A stretch of 64,000 nucleotides of DNA, taken from positions 124,001 to 188,000 of the forward strand of contig RCTD01000036.1 of the NCBI GenBank assembly GCA_014898415.1. Direction: 5' to 3'. Below the pieces are notes generated by a model. That model was not told the origin of the DNA and ran no database searches. It saw nothing but the letters and a program-made list of their open reading frames with translations. The stretch is from Stromatinia cepivora. Its lineage: Eukaryota > Ascomycota > Leotiomycetes > Helotiales > Sclerotiniaceae. Numbering within the stretch: position 1 is the first letter of the stretch; each line of letters begins with the position of its first letter. Positions 12,300 to 26,058 of the stretch are shown here, piece by piece. The position numbers were made by a program, and so were the translations under genes.

Positions 12300-13189
12300 T
12301 TAAATTTCTTATTGATTTTTCTAAGATTATTTAACTCTTTATTTATTTTATTAATACGATTTTTATTCTTTTTATTATAAATTTGATTCGTATTAATTTT
12401 TGAGTTATTTTTATTTTTATTATAATCTTTATTATAAAATTCACAATGTTTTTTAAACTATTTATTCTTTAAATAATCCTTTTTATTGCAATATATATAA
12501 TTTGGAATTATATTTAATGGTTTAATAACTTTATTTATTTCTATTGAATTTTTTATTCTTAATTCTTTACATCTTAATTCAAGAATTAATTTATTTATAT
12601 TAATATTTGTCACACCAAAAGTGACGCCACTCTTGACGAATGGTTAATTGGGTTGATATAGTAATCATTTCCCGTGACAATATTTATATTAAGTATTAAT
12701 TTTTTTGATATTTCTTTTATTTTTCTTGATTTAAAAAAATCAAATGAATTATTTAAATTATTAAAAATTATCCAAATCATAATAGACTTTTGAATTTTAT
12801 ATTTTAAATCTTTTAAATATATATATAATAATATAATATTATTTGTATATTTATCAATATTATTAAAATTTGAATATTTTGATTTTATTTATTTATTAAA
12901 ATATTGATCTATGAAATTTAATAAAGATTCATTATATATTTTATTAATAGAATTCCAAAGGTCCCCAAATTTATCAATCTTTTTAAATTTTTTAACTAAA
13001 TCAATATTTATAATAAATCTAAAAATAATTAATATTTTTTTTAATATTTTTATAAAATTCTTTTTCTTTTTTATTATATTTAAAGTAAAGATTATTATTA
13101 ATAAAGAGGTTTATAATATTTGATTTAAAATAAAATGATTTTTTAGATTCTATTTTAGAATCATTAATATAAAGTATAAAATCATTCAT
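12300..13189 (-). pseudogene. Copia C gag remnant with zinc-knuckle trace
   Basis: A likely start (MNDFILYINDSKIESKKSFY) lies at about 13189 on the minus strand. The reading then follows a Gag-like helical protein with many Ile/Leu/Lys residues and several stops. Near 12430-12500 an IYCNKKDYLK...KHCEFYNK stretch fits a decayed CX2CX4HX4C knuckle. The frame is broken by a 72-bp insert at 12608-12679. No clear protease DSG block is readable between this and the integrase. Confidence 0.65.
12608..12679. mobile_element. 72-bp TG...CA insert with 5-bp target duplication, not RIP-mutated
   Basis: It begins TGTCACACCAAAAGTGACG and ends TTTCCCGTGACA, so the termini TGTCAC/GTGACA are inverted repeats. 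It is flanked on both sides by ATATT (12603-12607 and 12680-12684). Its GC content is far above the surroundings. The ends resemble those of the D-family LTR (TGTCACGG...CCGTGACA), so it may be a very short relative or an internally deleted solo LTR. Confidence 0.7.
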
Positions 13190-13779
13190 TTTTAAATAAA
13201 TTTTGTTTTATTGAATTATTCTATATAATTAAAATATCTATTTAAAATGAGTTCTTTGAATTTTACTTTTTAATTTATTTTTATTTATAATAATACTTAT
13301 TATTATATATAATATATTAATAAATCAATTATTTTTTAATTTAAATTTCAAATATATTATATACATATTGAATTTAAACAAATTAAGGTATTTTTGTTTA
13401 AAATATATTATTATATTATTTTTTATGAATGACGAAATCATTCAAATATAATTTCTAGGAATTTAATTTTATTTATTCAATTAAATTTAGTTTTAGAGAT
13501 ATAGATTAAATGATCTATTTTTATAATAATAATTTGGTTTTATTATTAGATTATAAAAATAAAATAATTATTATTCTTTATTAAAGAATAATAATTAATT
13601 TTATTTTAATTAGATTTATTTGTTGTATTTTTTTAAATAATCGAATAGAATATTGAAGGTTTTCGATTCAATATTGATTTAATATATTATAAATTTTATA
13701 TATAAAGTCTTTATAGCTTTGAAGTTTTATATATTCGAATATATAATTGAATATAATTTCAGTATAATTAATAGTTCAA

Positions 13780-14057
13780 TTTATATTGTTATTTAAATTC
13801 TCAATATAATATAATTTAATATAGAATATTTATATTATTAATATAAGATTTTCGAAATAGTATTCGATTATTTGAAAGGTTTTAGATAAAATTCATTAAT
13901 TTAAATTGTTGATTTTATATTGAATTGTATTCGTTTAATATAATATTAGTTTATTTTTTATCGAATATATTTTTATTTAAAATTTTTATGAATATATAGT
14001 TCCAATATAAAATCAATATTATTGATTTATTGAATTTCTTTTAACAAGTTTCGAATT
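13780..14057. repeat. Repeat R1, first segment (probable right LTR of Copia C)
   Basis: Colinear with R2 from about 42355 (shared blocks such as CAATATAATATAATTTAATA). It stops at GAATT, where element D enters. R1 continues after D at 22328 and after E at 35606. Assigning R1 to C rests on position and on the shared right end with the left LTR at 8639. The left copy lacks much of the middle part of R1, so this is not proved. Confidence 0.6.
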
Positions 14058-14359
14058 TATCACGGGATAGTATGATTACAGAGCACTTTCAGGGATCGGG
14101 GAATAGGTGATACACATGATTGGTAAAATAAAAGAATTGAATGATTTGCTTTTGATTATATAAATCAAAAGCTGTATATATAGAACAAATAAATGGTTAT
14201 TTAATTGATATATATTTTAATTAAGCTAGATCTTTGTTTATTAGTATATCAGGATCACTTTGGTAGATTGATAAGAACTAGTAGATCCTTCATTCCGATT
14301 GGAAAGTATACGCTTTGATCCTTCATAAGATACAGGGGATCACAAAACTTTCTATGATA
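14058..14359 (-). repeat. 3' LTR of Copia D (302 bp)
   Basis: The outer (left) part TATCACGGGATAGTATGATT is almost unmutated relative to the solo LTR at 42414. The last about 20 bp, facing the element interior, are mutated (TTTCTATGATA against TTTCCGTGACA). Confidence 0.9.
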
Positions 14360-16240
14360 CATCCCCCAAATCGAAAAGCGATTTAAAACAAATGGAAAGG
14401 TATAGAAAGTAGTAATTCATATAATTCGTGAATGAATATACGAGGCGATTTTAGGCAGATATTAACAAAGGAGTAATATAACGTATAAATCTAAAATGAT
14501 TTTGGTATTTTTGGAATAAAAAAGAATTTGATTGTATATAAATCATAAATTTCTTTTAGTCTTCGATTTACTATCTGCGATATTTTTCGAAATCAAGATT
14601 TTGAATAATAAAAAGAAAGTTTTTTATTGGAAGAATATAAATGAATAATCGATTCTGTAGTATAATAATTGAGAATGTATATAATTGCTAGGTTATAGTG
14701 TATTGATTGTGATGATGAAATAAAATGAATGAATTTTTAAAGGTATATAGATCCTTTTTTCGTATTTTCGTTTTTGTTTTAATCAAATTCTTATTGATCA
14801 TTATTATATTCAAGATTTCGGGGTCCAAAAAGGCTAAATAAACGAATCTTAATTGCATTAGGCAAACAATAATTGAAAAGAAAACTTTAAAAAAATCAAA
14901 TACAAAAAAAGATCTTAGTATTCTTTCAAGGGATTAATAAATCGAATAAAAAGAATTAATAAATTTAGTATAGATAACGAATCAAGATATCGATCTTTAG
15001 AAATATAATTTAATTAAATCTGTTCTTAGAATAATATATAATTATTTATTTCAGAAACTGTTTCCTTTTGTCGAAAGAATTACTATTTGTTGTAATCAAT
15101 TGCCTATTATAGATTTAGATAGTAATTTGGAGATAGATTTCATTTTTGAATTTTATTATATGATTGAAAAGTTTTATTAATTCTGTATTTGTAATTGTTA
15201 AAATAAAGGTTGTTTGATAAAGAAAAGAAAAAAGGGAGGGTTTCTTTATTTGATGATAATAATTCATTCGATTTTTTGATATTAGGTTTTTCGGATGATA
15301 AATTAGATAAAGAAAAAAGAAAAAAAAGATTATTGAAAATTATTAATTTTTTAATCAAAATAAGAGATAAAGGAAATTGTAAGGAAAGAAACGATTATTT
15401 ATATATTCGATATATAAAATCATTGATTATTAAAAGATATAATTTCTATAATAAATATTTTGTTGATTTTTTCAAATCAAATAATCATTGATATTGAAAT
15501 TATGGTATTTATCTATATACTTCTTTATTAGTTTTTCTTTATCCTTTGATAGATTATTATATTATTATTTATCGATAAAATTCGAAAATAAATTCTTCAT
15601 TTACCCTTTATCTTTATAATATATTGATCGTTAATTATATAATCCAAGCAGGGATATAGAATTGCGATAAAAATGATATTAAAGATTGAGGAAAAGAAAG
15701 AAATTGTTTTTTTGTCTTTGTATTATTGTTCTCTCTTTTCTTATTATATTATTTATTGGAATCTTTGAAAAGTTGAATAGAAGAAGTATATTATGATTTC
15801 GGAAAACAATAATGAAAATGAAAAAGAAAAAGTAATAAAGAAGAAAAGAAGAAAAGAATAAATAGTATATTTAAAGAAAAGGAAAAAAAAGGGATAATCC
15901 TTTAGCTTTTATAATATTAATAATATTAATAGTTTTGGTTACTTCAATTATTCTTTGTTTTTTGATTATTATAAATAATCTAAAGATTCTTTTATTTGAA
16001 TTTTAAATTATTGAATTTAGAAAAAAACTTATCCTTTTTCAAAAACAAAAAAGTAAAAAATAAAGAAATAATCGGCTTTAATTGTTTTTTGTTTCTTAAT
16101 GAATATAAAATATACGAATTGAAGTGTATTATAGAAAAATATAATAGTCTAGGATACCAAATAGAACTTATTCCATTCATATCAAAAGAAAGAATTATAA
16201 ACTTTAGATTATTGTTATTCAAGCTTTATAATTGTTGTTA
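14360..16240 (+). other. Extra 1.9 kb inside Copia D with plus-strand coding-like traces
   Basis: This lies between the end of D's RNase H and its 3' LTR, where Copia elements normally have little sequence. On the plus strand, long frame segments are broken mainly by TAA/TGA. They include SVLRIIYNYLFQKLFPFVER followed by ITICCNQLPIIDLDSNLEID at about 15020-15150, and frames at 15210-15491 (93 codons) and 15996-16298 (100 codons, partly antisense to the end of pol). None matches a family I know. It could be captured DNA, an extra antisense frame, or an older insertion without recognisable ends. Confidence 0.35.
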
Positions 16241-16249
16241 TTTAAGTTT

Positions 16250-18400
16250 TAGATTATCATTATTCAAGCTTTATAATTCTATTACTTATATTTTGTAAAT
16301 TGAAAAGGGATCGGAAATATTTGAACTTTTGTTTTATAAGATTCTTAATGAATCTATTAATAATTATATCGATAATTAATAAATAGATTATATAAAAGTT
16401 CCTTTTTGAATATTCTTGATATAATTATATATTTTGAATATCAATATAATATAGTTTCGTAATGATTTGTTTATTCTTATTAATTACCAATTTGATCATT
16501 TATTGATTGTTATAGAAAATCGTTATAAACTTTTTATTATTAAATCGATCTTTTTTAAAAAATATAGAATTGCCATAATTTCTTTTGATATATATTCGAT
16601 TCCAAGAAACTTTGTTTTAATAATCGAAATAATTATAATATCTTGTTTGAATACTTTCTATATAACTAAATCATCGAAAAAGGATAAAATATATCCCTAA
16701 AATAATTAATAAATATTTAGATTATTTACAAAAGAAATATTTAAGAAAACAAGAAATTGTAATATTTGATTATTATTATATTAGATTATAAAATATTTTA
16801 TATTCTATAAATATTATAAATAATAATTAATAGTTTTTATATAATCGTTCAATAGATTAATCAAATAATAATTCAATTACAAAATAATAAATAATATATC
16901 TGCTTTTATAATAATTATAATATATAATATTGAATCCATTTTCTTTTGATATATTTTTATAATATATACAAAAACTTAACCCTGATTTTTCCAAAATATT
17001 ATTATCAAGAACAATATACTTGCTATCCTATTTATTATTTTGAATTTCTTAATAATCTTTTCAATATATATATTATAAATTAATTACAGCTTTTTTTAAA
17101 TCAATTACGAAATATATATATATTTAGAAATCATTTAATATTTCCTAAATCTTGTAGTTTATATATAACTTTAATTCCTTTGATAATCTTTATAATAATT
17201 GATTCGTTTTTTTTATAATAAATAATCTGAATATTATTTACAAAAAAAAGAATTATAATAATATACTCTAGATTAATATATAAATACAATTCCTTTTTAT
17301 ATTATACCAATCCTAATTTCTTAAATATCCAAATGAAATCCTTAAACTATATAATTAAGGAATCTTATAGATTATATAAAGTTCGATTAATTATAACATT
17401 TTTATTTAAAATTTTATATTTATTAAATAAATAATATATAATTAAAATATTAAAAAAATTATACAAAGTATTAACAAAGGTATTAATTATATTGTATTAC
17501 TTTATTTCGAAATTGTATTTAACAATAATTATTATTACAATTCGAAATAATTGGTTTATTAATATAATAATATAAATAATTTTAATAATATTTTTAATCT
17601 AAAGATCTCTTTATATTATTAAATATAAATAATAATAAATAATTAGATTTTGATTATTATATTTATATATAAATATTTATTAAAAAAGGATCGATTTTGT
17701 AGATTCCGATCCAGAATCGATTTTATATTAGATTTTCCTAATCTTAAGGTTATTAATTTTAAAATCATAATTTTATTTAAATCAATATCCCATTTAATGA
17801 TCTTCTAATTGATAATAAAAACAAGGTAATTTTGGAATTGCAAATATATGAATTCGAGGAAATAGTATTATTTATAATCTATTAATTATAGATTAAATAA
17901 AAGATAGTGATAGTTTTACTTCAATTCTAATAATAATTATATTATAAATTATTATAAATTAAAAATACTTTTTTATATCGTTTATTTTTTATTGATCAAA
18001 TCAGAATATAAAATGAAAGTTGTTTAAACGAAATAATCCTATTGAATTTATCTTTTAAAATATAACGGTTTTTATATAGAATTCAGTATTGAAATCGCTT
18101 CTTTGATAATATTATTGTATATATAATTGCTTTTATATATATACTAATTGTTTTGAAATACAAAAGTCAAATGATTTCCAAAAGAAAGATGATTCCGAAT
18201 AATAATTGTATAATTGAAACTTAAATGGATTGATTTAAACTCTGGGTATTTCAATTCTTATAATATAAATTCTTTTAAATATTTGTTCGAAATTATAAAT
18301 TTATGAATCCTTTATAAATCAATCAAATAAATATATAAAGTATAGCAATCTTTATAATGATTGGATTTCCTTTACGGAATACTTTGATTGATTATTTTAA
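16250..18400 (-). pseudogene. Copia D pol remnant: reverse transcriptase and RNase H
   Basis: Going leftwards on the minus strand, an RIVIIIVKYNFEIKxYN block precedes FFFVNNIQIIYYKKNESI (the YVDD region, with both Asp changed to Asn) and YKLQDLGNIKxFLNI. RNase H then reads IFYNNQ, NKNKQIITKLYYIDIQN and QKFKYFRSLFNLQNIS, the usual C-DNQ...TKLRHVDI...P-A-D...T-K end of fungal Copia proteins. Both catalytic Asp codons in the box are lost through G-to-A changes, and stops are frequent. Confidence 0.75.
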
Positions 18401-20207
18401 TATATATACTTTTTTTTGGAATATTGAGGTTGATCGATTGGAATAATCTCTAAATCACTTTCGTATATATCGCAAAGAACTTTGATGATACAATTAATAG
18501 ACTTATATTTTATATTCCTTATATCAATATATTCAATAAAATCGGGATCTGTATTATTGTTATAAATATCTCTTTAAACAATATCAATATTTTTATTTAT
18601 GAAATATAATTACTTTTTAATGAAAAAATCAGTTTTTCTAGTTTCTTCAATAGAAAAATCGATCAATATTTGTATATCTTTATTGTATATTTTATCCTTA
18701 TTATTTGAAGGATTAGATAAATTGAATAATCCTAAATCGATTTCTTTATTCCCATTATTATTTTCTAGATTTGTATCTATCCTCGAGATTAACTTATTTA
18801 TAAGTAATAGATCTGAAATATATTTAATAAATGAATTAAAAGCTTTTCAATCTATAAAAATAAATAAATAAATGAAGTCTTCATGATTATCTTTATTTTG
18901 AATAATCGTCCTATCTATTTCGATATAATCTTATAGGTTAAAAATTCTAACAAATTGTTTAAACTTTTTTGTAATATAAATATCGATTATTCGATTAATA
19001 GAATTTATATAATAAATGAATTCCTTATTGAACATTACATTTCGAATGATAATAACTCTATCAAGTTTAGATATCTATATACAATAAATCAATATACCTG
19101 GTATATAATCTATTAAATATTCAATATATACTTAAAGATTGGTTTTATATTATTTCCTATTAATTCCAGTTTTTCTATTTTTATTTAAAAAGTAAGTTTG
19201 ATATCTATATTTGTAGATTTTATTTTAATTGAAATAGAGATCGTTAGATATTTTCTTTACAAATAAAGGATTATCTTTGTAAAGGTAATTATAGAATTAT
19301 ATATCGAATATTTTATTAAACGATTTGAAGGATTTGGTTTTCAAAGGATTTATATTATATAAATAAATAGCAATTTATATCATTTCTATTCATAATTTAT
19401 TCAATAAACTTATTATAATCTATATTTTTATTTGTTTTGTAATTATTTTTTGTTTTATATATTTTGATCCTTTATTAGATTTATATATATAAAATAAAAA
19501 TAATTTAAATTTGATACCTTTTGTTTAATTTATTTCTCAAATAATATTGTTTTTATAATTCCAATGATAAATATATCATTATTCTGTTTAATTATTATAA
19601 TCGCTAAATTATATTTACAGCGAATCCAGATTACAAAGTTTTAAATGATTACAAATATTTCATTATATATTTTGCAATAAATTGAATATAAAAAGATCTT
19701 ACCATAATATATTTTTTTGATTAATAGAAACCATAATATATTGTTATATTCTTTATCGAAATCAAAAAAATTCTATTGAATTTTGTAAAAAAACCGAAAT
19801 AATTAATGATCATTTGGAATACAAGAAATAATTTGCTTTGTATAAATATAAGTATAATCAATACAATTAAAACAAATGATACCTTTTATTTTGATATTTT
19901 GTATTGCAAATACTAAATATTCAAAAGTTTCCTTTTTCAAATACTTAGAATATTTATATTATATTTCATTTGTATCTTTTTTTAAAAAAGATGAATTATA
20001 AGAATAATGAAATACTTTGTTTATTTTTCTATTTATTATTGAATATATTATAAAAGAATTATTTATAGGAATAAATAAAAAAGTATTCGAATAAATAAAA
20101 AATGATTTGTATTTTAAAAATATAAGATTTTCAATACAAATATATTGAGCAATTATTATATTATTTGTATAATCTTTTTTACAAAAAGTATAATTATATT
20201 CTGAAAA

Positions 20208-20594
20208 TTATAAGCCAGTTTTCTTTAATCGAGTCTTCGAAACAATATTAATATAAAAACCAGAAATAAATATTATATTGTTCAAAATCAAATTATTATT
20301 AAAGTAATCTTCTTTTTTATTAATCCTTTTGATAATACAAATTTTATATTCTAAGATTTGGAAATTGGAAATGCCTATTTCTACAAAATCATTAGAATCG
20401 AATAATCGATATCGATAATTATTTAATAAAGATATATTATTTATAATATATATAGTATTACAATTATCGAGTAAAGTATTATTAAATAGATAATATACTT
20501 TCATTATTATAGAATATATTTTTAATTGATTATATCGAGTATTCAAGATAACAATATTAATTGAAGATTTTAAAGAATTAATAAAACTTTTCAT
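20208..20594 (-). pseudogene. Copia D protease remnant
   Basis: A 128-codon open stretch contains LLDNCNTIYIINNISLLNNY, the position of the D-S/N-G-x-x-x-H-x-x-N motif of fungal Copia proteases, now lacking the Gly. It then has FVEIGISNFQILEYKICIIK and LNNIIFISGFYINIVS, matching the usual V-G-x-G...G-x-G...L-x-x-V-L-x-V-P-G-x-x-x-N-L-x-S layout. The frame is flanked by stops and joins Gag upstream and integrase downstream in other frames. Confidence 0.75.
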
Positions 20595-22020
20595 TTATTT
20601 CTTTTTGATCTAATCAAAATGAAACTATTTTTATAAATATAATTTTATTCGATCCTTAATTATTTATAATTCATTTTTATTAAATATCTTTTTGAACAAT
20701 GAATTAATTCTTTCAATAAATACTAATTTTATAATTTTATAATTGTAAATAATATAATTATAATCAATTTTGTTGTTCTATTTAGATTTAATTCTATAAG
20801 GATATTTTCAAATCTTTTTGATCTCTTGATTATTTCCAGAATTGATATTCTTCTTATTCTTCTTAAATTTTTTATTATTTTAAAAAAAAGTAAATATAAA
20901 ATATACTCCTCCTTTAGTTTTTAGGGAAATAGAATCTTAAAAGATTAATCCTTCAAAAACGTTTCCAAATTGTTTGAATAAGAAATTGAATAATCCGAAT
21001 TGATTATTCATTTCGATTTATATAATCATAATATTTGTTTAGATTGGGAGTATTCTAATATTAATAATTTATAGAAAAATATTGATAACAACTTTATTCT
21101 ATATTTTAATAATCTTATATACAAAAGCTTTGATATAAATTATAATCTAATTTTTATATCATTTAATAGAATTAGTTCTGTCAAATGAAACTTGTATTAA
21201 AATAGATCAATATTCTTGTAATATTATAAATTTAATAATAATTATTATAAATACGAATTTCTTTTTGAATATATTAATGATTATTTTGAATAGAAAGGCT
21301 ATAATATTCTAATTGAAAATGAATAGCTTTATAAAATATATTTAATCAATTAACAATTCGATTTATTTATAAACATTCCGAAAAGTTTTATGATTCTATA
21401 TATATTCTTATTATCGATATCAATACTTCAATTGAAGGGAAATAAATTCAAAAAAGATTTCTTAAAAAATAATTAGAAATAAAACAATAAGTTTATTAAA
21501 AATGAATCCCAATATATTACCATCAAAATCTTTCATTTTTATATTTTTATTAATATCTTTCTTGGATTGGATTGTTATAAGATATTCCAAGAATTCCTTT
21601 TGGTATTGAATTTGTTTCTTTTAATTATATTTGATTTGAAAATCGATAATAGAAGATAAAACAAATGATTTGATTGAAAATTAATCGATTTGAATATAGA
21701 TAAACTTATTTATTAGATTGAAGTTTAGAATAGATATCACTGATATAAAAACAAACAAATCATTCTCTGAATTGATTGAATCCCAGATTCTTTGAATTTA
21801 ATATTTATTTTTCAAGTGTAGATACCATTTCGATTATTGAATATAGATTATAAAAAAAAGATCATTTTGATTTTTTATTATATTAAATAAAGATAATTAA
21901 ATTGATATAAATATTGAATTATAGATAAAATAGAAATGATATTTTAAGAATAATCCCTTAAATATTTAGTAATTACTAAATAGAAAATTGTATAAATTTA
22001 AGGGTTACCAAATTCATAAC

Positions 22021-22322
22021 TATTATAGAATAATATAATTACAAAGCATTTTTAGGGATCGAAGAATAAATGATATATATGATTAATAGAGTAAAAGAAT
22101 TAAATGATTTACCCTTGATTATATAAATCAAGAATTATATATATAAAACAAATAAATGATTATTTAATCGATATATATCTTAATTAAACTAGATCTTTGT
22201 TTATTAATATATCAAGATCATCTTGGTAGATTGATAAAGATTAATAGATCCTTTATTCCGATTAGAAAGTATACGCTTTGATCCTTCATAAGATACAGGG
22301 GATCACAGGGCTTTCCGTGACA
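22021..22322 (-). repeat. 5' LTR of Copia D (302 bp)
   Basis: The first about 240 bp, facing the interior, are heavily mutated (TATTATAGAATAATATAATT against TATCACGGGATAGTATGATT). The last about 60 bp, up to CTTTCCGTGACA at the outer end, are unmutated. GAATT follows directly. Confidence 0.9.
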
Positions 22323-22327
22323 GAATT

Positions 22328-23093
22328 AGAATATAATCTTTAATAAATTCGGATTAGAATATATTTAATGATATAGATTTTATTTAATGATTTGAAATGT
22401 ATTGATTCGAATTGAATATTATTGGAAAACTTTTGTTTTGATTTTGATTTATTATATTCTGAATTGTTTGAATAAATTGATTATAATGATTCAATTCCAT
22501 ATTTTCGAATTTGTTATTGAATATTGTTTTAGTTTTTTTAATAATTATTTTTATTTTTATATTTATAAAATATAATTCAATGTGAAATATATATATAATT
22601 AGTATTAAAAATAGAATAGAATTTTTAATGATTTCGATATAATCATCTTCAATATAATTAGTTTCAATAGAGTTTTGGAATTTGTATATTATAATTTCGA
22701 TTTAATTTAATATCATTTTGTTTTCTTGATAAATATATTTATATTCCATTCTTTTTTTTATAAAAAACTTTAATATAAATTTAAAATAAAATTCGGAAAA
22801 CTGTTTTATTGATGATTTTTGATATAAAATATATTTCTTTTTATAATTGAAAGGGAAATATAGATCTTCGAATATTATAAAAGATATATGATCTATTCAA
22901 TATCTTTTATTTTCTTTTAAATATTAAAATTCCTTATTTTTGATTTATTATAAATTTTTATTTCGAATTTTAAAGATATTAGTTTTCGTTTATTTCATTC
23001 AATTCGAAGTTTTATATATATTTGATTTGAATAAAATTTAAATAATTTATTATATCCCTATTGATATTCTTGAATTTATTGATATATCGAAAT
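22328..23093. repeat. Repeat R1, second segment
   Basis: It resumes after the GAATT target duplication of D and is colinear with R2 at about 42957-43720. It ends at GAAAT, where Gypsy element E enters. Confidence 0.75.
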
Positions 23094-23375
23094 TGTCACG
23101 AATCGTAAACCACAGGAGACTAATCACGTGATATTCCTTATCTCCCATATCAATTAATGAGTTGATCATCCGTGTATATATATTACGAATCATACGATTT
23201 AGTATAATAAAATGGTGATCCTAATAATATATATATATAGTCTTATAATTTACAAATGAGTATTTGTATATATATATTTAATCGTTTTTTATAAGTTATA
23301 GTTCTTCAATTGTAGATTTTAAGGAATATAATTGATTTTATTTATTCAATTTTATTATAGCTTTTATATATTATA
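23094..23375 (+). repeat. 5' LTR of Gypsy E (282 bp)
   Basis: The outer end keeps TGTCACGAATCGTAAACC and a CACGTGA box. The inner end is mutated (CTTTTATATATTATA against CTCTTGTGCGTCACA in the right LTR). Confidence 0.92.
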
Positions 23376-25887
23376 TTATCTACAATTCATTTACAAGTGT
23401 TTAATTATTTGATAACCTCTCAAATAATATTTCATTTTAATAATACCTTTTTAAATGAATTTTTATGAATATTATATTCAGAGGAAAAAGATCTATTTCA
23501 ATCTAATTGATGAAAATAAATCCTTTTAGAAATATACTATCATTTTTATAATACAACAAACTCCTTTTTTTGTATATTTCAAATCTTCGAAAATATATTT
23601 TGAGGAATTCTTTTCTTCTCCTCAATTATTTCAATAATTCTTTGAAGAAAATATAAATATAAGATTGGATAACAATATTATTGAAAGACAGAAAATTGAT
23701 AAAAAGAAAATTCTAATATATGAAATCGATATTTTTAATAGTTCAATTGTTCCTTTCAAATCATTATTACAATTACAAGATCTCTATATAATAATTATAA
23801 ATTTGAAAAAAAAAAATCGATAATTGAAAACTATAATGACAACAAGTTTTACAATAATGCAATCTTCTTTTAAATTTCAAATAATATTTATATAAATATC
23901 TAAATTAATAATAATATCTGGGATTCTTTTTATTCCTTTAATCGAAATCTAAGAATCTTTATTTAAATAAACTTAAAGATCCCGAATTTAGAGGAAGAAA
24001 ATTTTGATCAGATGATCTGATTATTCAAGGCCTTCTAATAATTCTCCTTTTTTTTCAAGAAATAATAATCTATATAATGATTAGGGGTCCCCTTATTCAA
24101 AAAGTCAATCTAATCGATCAAGATCGCATTCCTGTATCAATTACAATTCACATCGAGATATATATATATCAAAATCCACAAATCTCATCATTAAATTTAG
24201 TAATGATATTGAATCTAGAATTAATTTGTAGTAATTATTAGTTATAGAACAATTCGAATTATATACTATATTATTTAAGAGTAAGATATAATGTTATATA
24301 TATATAATCAATTAAACCGAATCGGAAGTATAAATGCATTATTATACTCTTTATATATGAATATCCCGATTTATAGTATTCGAATTGATCGAACAATTTG
24401 TAACGATCTATTGGAACCTGATCGAAATCGATGATGTTTGTTTTCAATATGAGATATAAATTATATCTAATATGATTCAATATAGCAATTTCCTAGAATG
24501 ATATAAAAAGTTTAGATTACTTATTATCCAAATAGAGATTACTAATAATAAAATTCTATTCAAGAATCTTGAATAAAAGATTTCCGATTTCCTTTTGCAA
24601 ATGATAATAATATTCATTAAGGATTGCAAGATTATAAAAGATCTCATAAATAAATTTACTAGAATAAATCAAAATGAAATTTCATTATAAGAATGAAATC
24701 GATATTGTATTGAATAAGATACCTTTATAATTATTCGTAAATCAATAATTATTACAAATCCCTTGCAACCCTTTTAAAACTTTAACAACTTCAATTTTGG
24801 AACTTTCATATTCCTAAAATTGTTTCTATTCTGGAATACTCCTTTCAGATATATTGGCTTTATTATATTCAATAATTATTCGAACTTCAAATATTCATTG
24901 CTTTCTTTTTTTTCTAGAATAGTATATATATCAATACCTTATATTAATAATTTCAATAAAATTAAGATAATATAAAAAGAAGCAAAAGAATTCGAAGAAT
25001 ATCGGAATATTAAAGAAAATCTCAGTTTAGAAATTACAATTGAAATTATACAGAATACTTATTTAGAAGAAAAAAAATATTTAAAACCAAATATTTAGAT
25101 TCTATTTCTATTTTAAACATTATACAGAATATAAGATTTTTTGATCTAATAAAATTTATAGAAAAAGAAATATTTATTCTTCTTTATAATCTTTCAAAAA
25201 ATAATTATATTTATTAATCAAAAGTATTTATTGATTTTATAGCAAATAGATTTGTTTTCATTAATATTATATTTTTTACTTTTTTATTTCCTATATTTAA
25301 ATCAAAAATTATATTATTTAAAGTTTCAATTGAAATTAAAGAATATTTTAGTATACAAGATTATATCATTATCTATTTTATATTTTTTAATTTAATAATC
25401 GATAATTATAAATAATTTTTTATCCCTTTCTTTATTATTGAATTAAGGAATTATAATGTTATTTTAGATAAACTTTAATTATCAAAGATTCGAGCAAAGT
25501 TTAATTGTTTCAATCGATATTTCGAATAGTTTAAAAAGAAACTCTATGTTATCTTTTATTCGAATAATCTCTTTGTTATTTAATTATCCCTTTGTAAACA
25601 GAAAATCAATCGATTAATCCAATAAGATATTAATCGATGAAATAACTAATTCGAAGAATATTAGAATCGAAGAGATTTATAATTGAATAGATCAATTGTA
25701 ATTAATGATATATAATAAGAACTTTTAAATACAAATATAATATAGATTTTTATTGAAAAAAAAGAAGTTCTGATTCCCTTCAAATTCAATTCATCTTTTT
25801 TCTAATCAATTATATCATTATTGTAGATCTATGAATACCTTCCCTATATATTGCCTGAAATCCTTGATCTATATGTATTCAAATCTG
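23376..25887 (+). pseudogene. Presumed Gypsy E leader and gag region, too degraded to read
   Basis: By position this is the region between the 5' LTR and pol of element E. I see no extended plus-strand frame and no clear CCHC or protease motif. Single-copy host sequence is unlikely because it lies inside the LTR pair. It ends at ATAAG, the target site of Copia B. Confidence 0.45.
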
Positions 25888-25892
25888 ATAAG

Positions 25893-26058
25893 TGTTAACT
25901 TTTGGTGCAGGAAATAGTAGTATTGTTGATTATATAGATTGAATTAAGGATCTATAATTCTAGTAGAAGTAGAATTGAAATTATCCCTAAATATAATTTA
26001 TATATCATTATAATCATATAATCTCAATTCTAATCCTATAATAGTCTTATTTCCAACA
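25893..26058 (-). repeat. 3' LTR of Copia B (166 bp)
   Basis: The outer end keeps TGTTAACTTTTGGTGCAGG. The inner half is mutated, for example TATATCATTATAATCATATA where the right LTR has TGCACCATTGTGATCACGTG. Confidence 0.93.

Larger units (their letters stand above)
14058..22322 (-). mobile_element. Copia LTR retrotransposon D (minus strand), complete, RIP-degraded
   Basis: It has two 302-bp LTRs (14058-14359 and 22021-22322) and is flanked by GAATT on both sides (14053-14057, 22323-22327). A G-rich tract (minus strand TTTGGGGGATG) just inside the left LTR fits the polypurine tract and so the minus orientation. Minus-strand coding traces are protease (20208-20594), reverse transcriptase with a FFFVNNIQ box (17227-17251) followed by an LQDLGNIK block, and RNase H with CDNQ-like FYNNQ and TKLYYIDIQN blocks ending near 16270. 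About 1.9 kb between the end of pol and the left LTR is unexplained. The element inserted into repeat R1: the unfilled equivalent is at about 42955 in R2. Confidence 0.9.

Noticed and set aside
18599..18871. Plus-strand 90-codon frame
   Set aside because: Antisense to the readable pol linker of Copia D.
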